Assembly: GCF_050003625.1 (NCBI RefSeq)
Contig: NC_134398.1
Span: 203,850,583 to 203,914,582 of the forward strand
Direction: 5' to 3'
From: Haematobia irritans
Taxonomy: Eukaryota; Arthropoda; Insecta; Diptera; Muscidae
Length of the DNA stretch: 64,000 nt
In this document: positions 57,305 to 64,000 of the stretch, piece after piece
How the letters are laid out: each line of letters opens with the position of its first letter
Numbering within the stretch: position 1 is the stretch's first letter
Made by a program: the position numbers and the translations under genes
Notes under the pieces: generated by a model
Told to the model about the DNA's origin: nothing
Databases searched by the model: none
What the model saw: the letters and a program-made list of their open reading frames with translations, nothing else

Positions 57305-57725
57305 TTTGAAAAATGGAAAGAATGCTGGAGAAACAAGAATAGTGGCTTGTGCACACAACGGCTTACAACAGATGCTCAAATACGACAAGACTGAAAGGAC
57401 GGCGAAGTGAGCTGATTCTTCAACCACTTGTTATTTGGCCACGCCTATTTCCGGAAATATCCGTATCTCCCTCCGAAACACAGTCAGCAAGATGGTACTG
57501 AATGAGTGTCACAGGGAGACTGTAAGCACATATGTGGAGCAAGTTCTTTGCAACAAGAAGACCGAGTTTGATTTAGCGATGTCAGAAATGAAAGCGGGAG
57601 CGGGATGCAGACAAATAAAAAAACTGGACATGACAACCACGACGGCGTCCACCTCGAAGTAATGCGAAAGCGTTGCCCATGTGGCTGAGTTTTTAGTCGG
57701 TCTCGTTAACTGTGATTGAGTCCGG
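57305..57725 (+). pseudogene. R1-like C-terminal relic, distal copy
   Basis: AAGAATGCTGGAGAAACAAG and CACAACGGCTTACAACAGAT match the copy near 35620-35665. Later GTCACAGGGAGACTGTAAGC and ATGTGGAGCAAGTTCTTTGC match the tail near 33995-34040, with KKTEFDLAMSEMK in frame (57555-57594). It has stops and frameshifts. It shows that R1-like relics extend beyond the family C array. Confidence 0.65.
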
Positions 57726-57744
57726 CACACGGCATGTGGACGTG

Positions 57745-60160
57745 TGACAAAATTTTCTATAGAAATAAAATTTGGACAGGATTTTCTATAGAAATGAAAT
57801 TTTGAATAAAGTTTCTATAGAAACAAAATTTTCTATACATACTCGTGTAAAATTTTGAAAAAAAAAATTATAGCGATAACATTTTTACAACATTTTCTAT
57901 AGAAATAAATTTTTGACAATTTTTTTTAAATTAAATTTTTGACAATATATTCTATAGAAATACAATTTTTACAAAATTTTCTATACATATAAGATTTCAA
58001 AAAAAAAATTATAAAGAAATAAAATTTAACAAAAATTTCTATATAAATGAAATTTTGACAAAATTTTCTATATAAATAAAATGTTGAAAAAATGTTCTAT
58101 AGAAATAAAATGTTGGCAACACTTTCTAAACATACCCGTATAAAATTTTGAAAAAAAAAAATTCAATAGCAATAAAATTTTTACAAAATTTTCTATAGAA
58201 ATACATTTTTGACAATTTTTTGTTTGAATTAAATTTTTGACAATATTTTCTATAGAAATAAAATTTTGACAAAATTTTCTATAGAAATAAAATTTTGACA
58301 AAATTTTCTATAAAAAAAATTTACAAAAATTTTATTTAGAAATAAAATTTTGACAAAATTTTCTATAGCAATTAATTTTTGACAAAAATTTTTTTAAATT
58401 CAATTTTTGACAACATTTTCTATAGAAATAAAATTTGACAAAATTTTCTATAGAAATAAAATGTTGAAAAAATTTTCTATAGAAATAAATTTTTGACAAA
58501 ATTTTCTATAGAAATAAAATTTGGACAAAAATTTGACAAACATTTTTTATAGAAATAAAATTTTGACAAACTTTTTTTTTAAATAAAATTTTGACAAACT
58601 TTTCTATAGAAATAAAATTTTGACAATATTTTCTTTAAAAATAACATTTTGACAAAATTTGTATAAAAATAAAATTTTGACAACATTTTCTAAAGAAATA
58701 AAATTTTGGAAAATTTTTGACAAAATTTTCTACAAAAATAAAAATTATTTTTCAACACTTGACATTAGCAACATTTTCTATAGAAATAAATTTTAGACAA
58801 TTTAATTTTTTTTTTTTTAATAAAATTTTTGACAATATTTTCTATAGAAATACAATTTTGACAAAATTTTCTATACATATAAAATTTCAAAAAAATGATA
58901 AAGAAATAAAATTTTAACAAAATAGAAATAAAATGTTGACAAAATTTTCTATAGAAATAAAATGTTGGCACAATTGTCTATACATATAAAATTTTGACAA
59001 AAATCTATAGAAAAAAATTTTACAAAATTTTCTATAGCAATAATTTTTTGACAAATTTTTTTTAATTAAGTTTTTGACAAAACTTTTTATAGAAAGAAAA
59101 TTTTGACAAAATTTTCTATAGAAAGAAAATTTTGACAAAATTTTCTATAGAAATAAAATGTTGACAAAATTTTCTATAGAAATAAAATTTTGACAAAATT
59201 TTCTATAAAAATAAAATTTTGAAAAAATTTCTATAGAAATAAAATTTTGACAAAATTTTCTATAGAAATAAAATTTTGACAAAATTTTATATAGAAAAAA
59301 ATTTTTTACAAAAATTTTCTTTTCACAAAAATTTTCTAGTTTTTAATTTTCTATAGAAATAAAGTTTGGACAAAATTTTCTATAGAAATAAAATGTTGAC
59401 AAACATTTTTTTAAATAAATTTTTGACAAAATTTTCTATACATATAAAATTTAAAAAAAAATGCTATAGAAATAAAATTTTAACAAAATTTTCAATAGAA
59501 ATGAAATTTTGACAAACTTTTCTATAGAAATAAAATATTGACAAAATTTTCTATAGAAATAAAATGTTGGCACAATTTTTTATACTTATAAAATTTAAAA
59601 AAAAAATCTACAGAAATAAAATTTTTACAAAATTTTCTATCGCAATAAATTTTTGACAATTTTTTTTTCTAAATTAAATTTTGACAAAATTTCTACAGAT
59701 TTTGTAAAAAAAAAATTGACAAAATTTTCTATAAAAATTAAATTTTGACAAAATTTTCTGTAAATATAAATTTTTTGACAAAACTTTCTATAGAAATAAA
59801 ATTTTGACAAAATTTTCTATAGAAATAACATTTTGACAAAATTTTCTATAGAAATAAAATTTTGACAAAATTTTCTAAAGAAATAAAATTTTGACAAAAT
59901 TTTCTATAAAAATAAAATCTTGACAAAATTTTCAAAAAAAAATAAAACTTTGACAAAATTTATTTATAGAAATAAAGTTTTGACAAAATGTTCTATAGAA
60001 ATAAAATGTCGATTAAATTTTCTTTAGAAATAAAATTTTGACAAAATTTTCTAAAGAAATTAAATTTTGACAAAATTTTCCATAGAAATAAAACTTTTGA
60101 AAATTTTTGACAAAATTTTCTACAAAAATAAAAATTATTTTTCAACAATTGACATTAGCC
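57745..60160 (-). repeat. 29-bp minisatellite array, family B (inverted, block 5)
   Basis: About 83 diverged units of the inverted family B type, with T-run-rich variants (GACAATTTTTTTTAAATTAAA). A terminal motif (ATTATTTTTCAACAATTGACATTAGC in parts: TTTTTCAACA, TTGACATTAGC) marks the right edge at about 60140-60160. It also occurs inside the array at 58746-58771, about 1390 bp earlier. Confidence 0.93.
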
Positions 60161-61384
60161 TGCTCAGTCTTAAAAATTTTCTACTTTGACAACTCTAAAA
60201 TTTTCCTTTGCCTACTATATATCTCTATGTCTTGAATCCCTATTTGTGAGTTTATTTCTGAAGATAATTATTCAGTTTTTCTAAATTGAATATTTTCAAC
60301 GGACATAATCTTCATTTAATTGTACGTAAATTCGATCAATAAACCTCCTATTGATCGGAATTACGTTTCGGTTATTTGCCATGATATCAAATACAATTGG
60401 ATGACATTGGATTACAATTACCTGTCTAACTGCCCGCCAGTCATAACAATTTACAAAGTCAGAATCAGATATTCAAAGTCGTTGTCATAGTCGTCATTGT
60501 AGTCTCCTATTCCAATAAAATGGAATAGGGTCGTTGCAGTATGACATACGAAAGCAAACTAACTAATTTATTTACAATAGTTGTAGCTTAAGTTATATAT
60601 TTTTTTCATTTAATTTTCTATGCGAATAACACTAAAAGTAGTAGTAAATGTACCTTGAATATGACTTTTGTAGTTCGTTTTTTATTTAGTTTTATTCATT
60701 TAACATTTTAGCAATATATTGAATATTTATTGAAAATATTAGATGGAATGCACTCAGAAAAATTTTAGTTTAATGTTAAAAACAATAATTATTATGGTAT
60801 GAAAAAATTTTGAATTTTTTTCTCATAAATAATTTTTAATAATTTCCAATCCAATTTCGGTTTCTTTGTGGGACAATGAACTGGATAAATGATGTATAAT
60901 TTTCTTTTTCAAAGTACCAAAATTAAAATAAATAATCTCAAAGAAATAATTGAATATTTATTTAACACAAAACTAGAGAATAAAATAAAACAATTTATAA
61001 AAAACCCCACGTGAAAGTAAACTGAGAAAATAATATCTTGGTTGTGTAAATTTGTAGTCATTGGTAAATAGCTCTCTCATCTATACCCCCTGTCGGAGGT
61101 TATACAAACATTGTTGATATTTTAACAAGTGTTAACTAAAAATAAACAATAAAAATGTAGCATTGTGTATCGCTTTTGCTCTTTTGTGGAATGTGAGATT
61201 ATTTATTTGGGATAAATAATAAATATCACATGGTCTATGTTTGATATGAATATCTCGTCATCATATAACCATCATATGGTTTGTGGCGTCTCGCTGACTT
61301 TCATCCACTTCAATACATCCATCATCACTTATCTCATCATTTATTGAAATAAGGAAACTAAGAACGAAAACAAAATACTGTAGA
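60161..61384. other. Spacer, no recognised gene
   Basis: Single-copy-looking AT-rich DNA between two inverted family B blocks. No open frame of note, no RNA gene and no transposon end recognised. Confidence 0.6.
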
Positions 61385-64000
61385 GCTTTTCTATAGAAAT
61401 ACAATTTTGACAAAATTTTCTATAGAAATAAAATTTGAATTTTGAAAAATTTTCTATACAAATAAAATTTTGCCAAAATTTTCTATAGAAATAAAATTTT
61501 TAAAAAATTTTCCATATAAATAAAATTTTGAAAAACTCTCTGTATAAATAAAATTTTGTCAAAATTTTTTATATAACTAAAATGTTGTCAAAAATTTTTA
61601 TAGAAATAAAATGTTTACAAAATTGTCCATAGAAATAAAATTTTGACAAAATTTTCTATTGAAATAAAATTTTGAAAAAATTTTTTATAAAAATAAAATT
61701 TTGAAACAATTTTTTATAGAAATAAAATTTTGACAAAATTGTCTATAGACATGAAACTTAGAGAAAATTTTCTATAGAAATAAAATTTTGACAAAAATTT
61801 TCTATAGAAATAAAATGTTGACAAAATTTTCTATAGACATGAAACTTAGAGAAAATTTTATATAGAAATAAAATTTTGACAAAAATTTTCTTTAGAAATA
61901 AAATTTTGACAAAAGTTTCTATAGACATGAAACTTAGAGAAAATTTTCTATAGAAATACAATTTTGACTAACTTTTCTTTAGAAATGAAATTTTAACAAA
62001 ATTTTCTATAGACATGAAACTTAGAGAAAATTTTCTATAGAAATAACATTTTGACAAAATTTTGTATAGAAATAAAATTTTGACAAAAATTTTTTATAGA
62101 AATAAAATTTGAAAAAAATTTCTATAGATATGAAACTTAGAGAAAATTTTCTATAGAAATAAAATGTTGACAAATTTCTCTTTAGAAATAAAATTTTGAC
62201 AAAATTTTCTATAGACATGAAAATTAGAGAAAATTTTCGATAGAAATAACATTTTGACAAAATTTTCTATAGAAATAAAATTTTGACAAATTTTTCTATA
62301 GAAACAAAATTTTGACAAAATTTTCTTTAGCAATAACATTTTGTTTAAATTTTTTATAGAAATAAAATTTTGGACAAATTTTTTTATAGAAATAAAATTT
62401 TGACAATATTTTCTATAGAAATAAAATTTTGACAAAATTTTCCATAGAAATAAAATTTTGACAAAATTTTCTATAGAAATAAAATTTTGACAAAATTTTC
62501 TATAGAAATAAAATTTTGACAAAATTTTCTATAGAAATAAAATTTTGACAAATTTTTATATATAGACAATTTTGATAAAATTTTCGATAGAAATAAAATT
62601 TTTACAAAATTTTCTATAGAAATACAATTTTGACAAAACATTTCTATAGAAATAAAATTTTGACAAAATTTTCTATAGAAATAAGATTTTGACAAAAATT
62701 TGTATAGAAATAAAATTTTGACAAAAATTTTCTATAGAAATAAAATATTGACAAAATTTTCTATAGACATGAAACTTAGAGAAAAATTTTATATAGAAAT
62801 AAAATTTTGACAAAAATTTTCTTTAGAAATAAAATTTTGACAAAAGTTTCTATAGACATGAAACTTAGAGAAAATTTTCTATAGAAATACAATTTTGACT
62901 AACTTTTCTTTAGAAATGAAATTTTAACAAAATTTTCTATAGACATGAAACTTAGAGAAAATTTTCTATAGAAATAACATTTTGACAAAATTTTGTATAG
63001 AAATAAAATTTTGACAAAAATTTTTTATAGAAATAAAATTTTGAAAAAAAATTTCTATAGACATGAAACTTAGAGAAAATTTTCTATAGAAATAAAATGT
63101 TGACAAATTTCTCTTTAGAAATAAAATTTTGACAAAATTTTCTATAGACATGAAAATTAGAGATTTCTATAGAAATAACATTTTGACAAAATTTTCTATA
63201 GAAATAAAATTTTGACAAATTTTTCTATAGAAACAAAATTTTGACAAAATTTTCTTTAGCAGTAACATTTTGTTTAAATTTTTTATAGAAATAAAATTTT
63301 GGACAAATATTTTTATAGAAATAAAATTTTGACAATATTTTCTATAGAAAGAAAATTTTGACAAAATTTTCCATAGAAATAAAATTTTGACAAAATTTTC
63401 TATAGAAATAAAATTTTGACAAAATTTTCTATAGAAATAAAATTTTGACAAAATTTTCTATAGAAATAAAATTTTGACAAATTTTTATATATAGACAATT
63501 TTGATAAAATTTTCGATAGAAATAAAATTTTTACAAAATTTTCTATAGAAATACAATTTTGACAAACATTTCTATAGAAATAAAATTTTGACAAAATTTT
63601 CTATAGAAATAAGATTTTGACAAAAATTTGTATAGAAATAAAATTTTGACAAAAATTTTCTATAGAAATAAAATTTTGACAAAATTTTCTTTAGCAACAA
63701 AATTTTGTTTAAATTTTTTATAGAAATAAAATTTTGGACAAATTTTTTTTATAGAAATAAAATTTTCACAATATTTTCTATAGAAATAAAATTGTGACAA
63801 ATTTTTCTATAGAAATAAAATTTTGACAAACTTCTCTATAGAAACAAAATTTTGACCAAATTTTCTTTAGCAATAAAATTTTGCACAAATTTTTTTATAG
63901 AAATAAAATTTCGACAATATTTTCTATAGAAATAAAATGCTGACAAAATTTTCTAGAGAAATAAAATTTTGACAAAATTTTCTATAGAAATAAAATTTTG
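61385..64000 (-). repeat. 29-bp minisatellite array, family B (inverted, block 6)
   Basis: About 90 units of the inverted family B type, interspersed with a variant unit ATAGACATGAAACTTAGAGA that does not occur in the other blocks. The array runs off the right end of the window. Long minus-strand frames (up to 123 codons) are repeat translations. Confidence 0.95.
61770..63630 (-). repeat. Higher-order repeat, two units of about 930 bp
   Basis: Variant units recur in order at an offset of 929-930 bp (32 x 29 = 928). The CTATAGACATGAAACTTAGA unit at 61831 recurs at 62761, and the TTTTGTTTAAATTTTTTATA unit near 62340 recurs near 63269. A partial third unit follows near 63690. A few small deletions distinguish the copies. 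Confidence 0.9.

Overview
The window looks like repeat-rich, probably heterochromatic or intergenic DNA from a higher fly, most likely a muscid or other calyptrate. The evidence is an irritans-type mariner of the Himar1/horn-fly kind, a rosa-type (DD41D) mariner relative, R1-like and jockey-like non-LTR relics, a BEL/Pao retrotransposon, tRNA-derived SINEs, and very AT-rich spacer. I recognise no single-copy host gene, rRNA or functional tRNA. The coding capacity I can support all belongs to mobile elements.

About 27 kb (some 43%) is minisatellite. I read three sequence families, called A, B and C here. All have a 29-bp monomer and share a core around TAGAAAATTT. Family A reads forward at 1-1780, 2959-3115 and 3230-6395 and is inverted at 7705-10640. 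Family B reads forward at 11950-13245, 14376-16490 and 18030-20300 and is inverted at 21396-25105, 57745-60160 and 61385-64000. Family C fills 50945-56050. Several arrays carry higher-order units, of about 289, 930 and 1252 bp among others. Many long reading frames in them are artefacts of the repeat.

From 25.1 to 50.2 kb lies a graveyard of transposons. It holds a decayed jockey-like element (minus strand, 27540-28760), a SINE with target duplications (29087-29424), three 245-bp tandem units (29505-30230), and scattered relics of an R1-clade element (about 31.7-36.2, 48.8-49.1 and 57.3-57.7 kb). Into the R1 relics went a rosa-like transposon (32405-33337), a second SINE copy (34706-35054), a pogo-like MITE (46896-47540), an adjacent irritans mariner (47543-48827), and an unclassified element with CAC...GTG ends and an internal tRNA-like block.

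The youngest layer is a complete BEL/Pao retrotransposon on the minus strand (37779-46633). Its 728-bp LTRs look identical, it has a TGTA target duplication, and it has one unbroken 1767-codon Gag-Pol frame. It sits inside a CAC...GTG element, which itself sits inside a tandemly duplicated R1/MITE segment. Downstream of pol, where env would be, it carries a 350-codon frame. That frame repeats the Gag zinc-knuckle trio and a protease-like domain whose catalytic aspartate appears to be replaced. This is the most unusual coding feature of the window.
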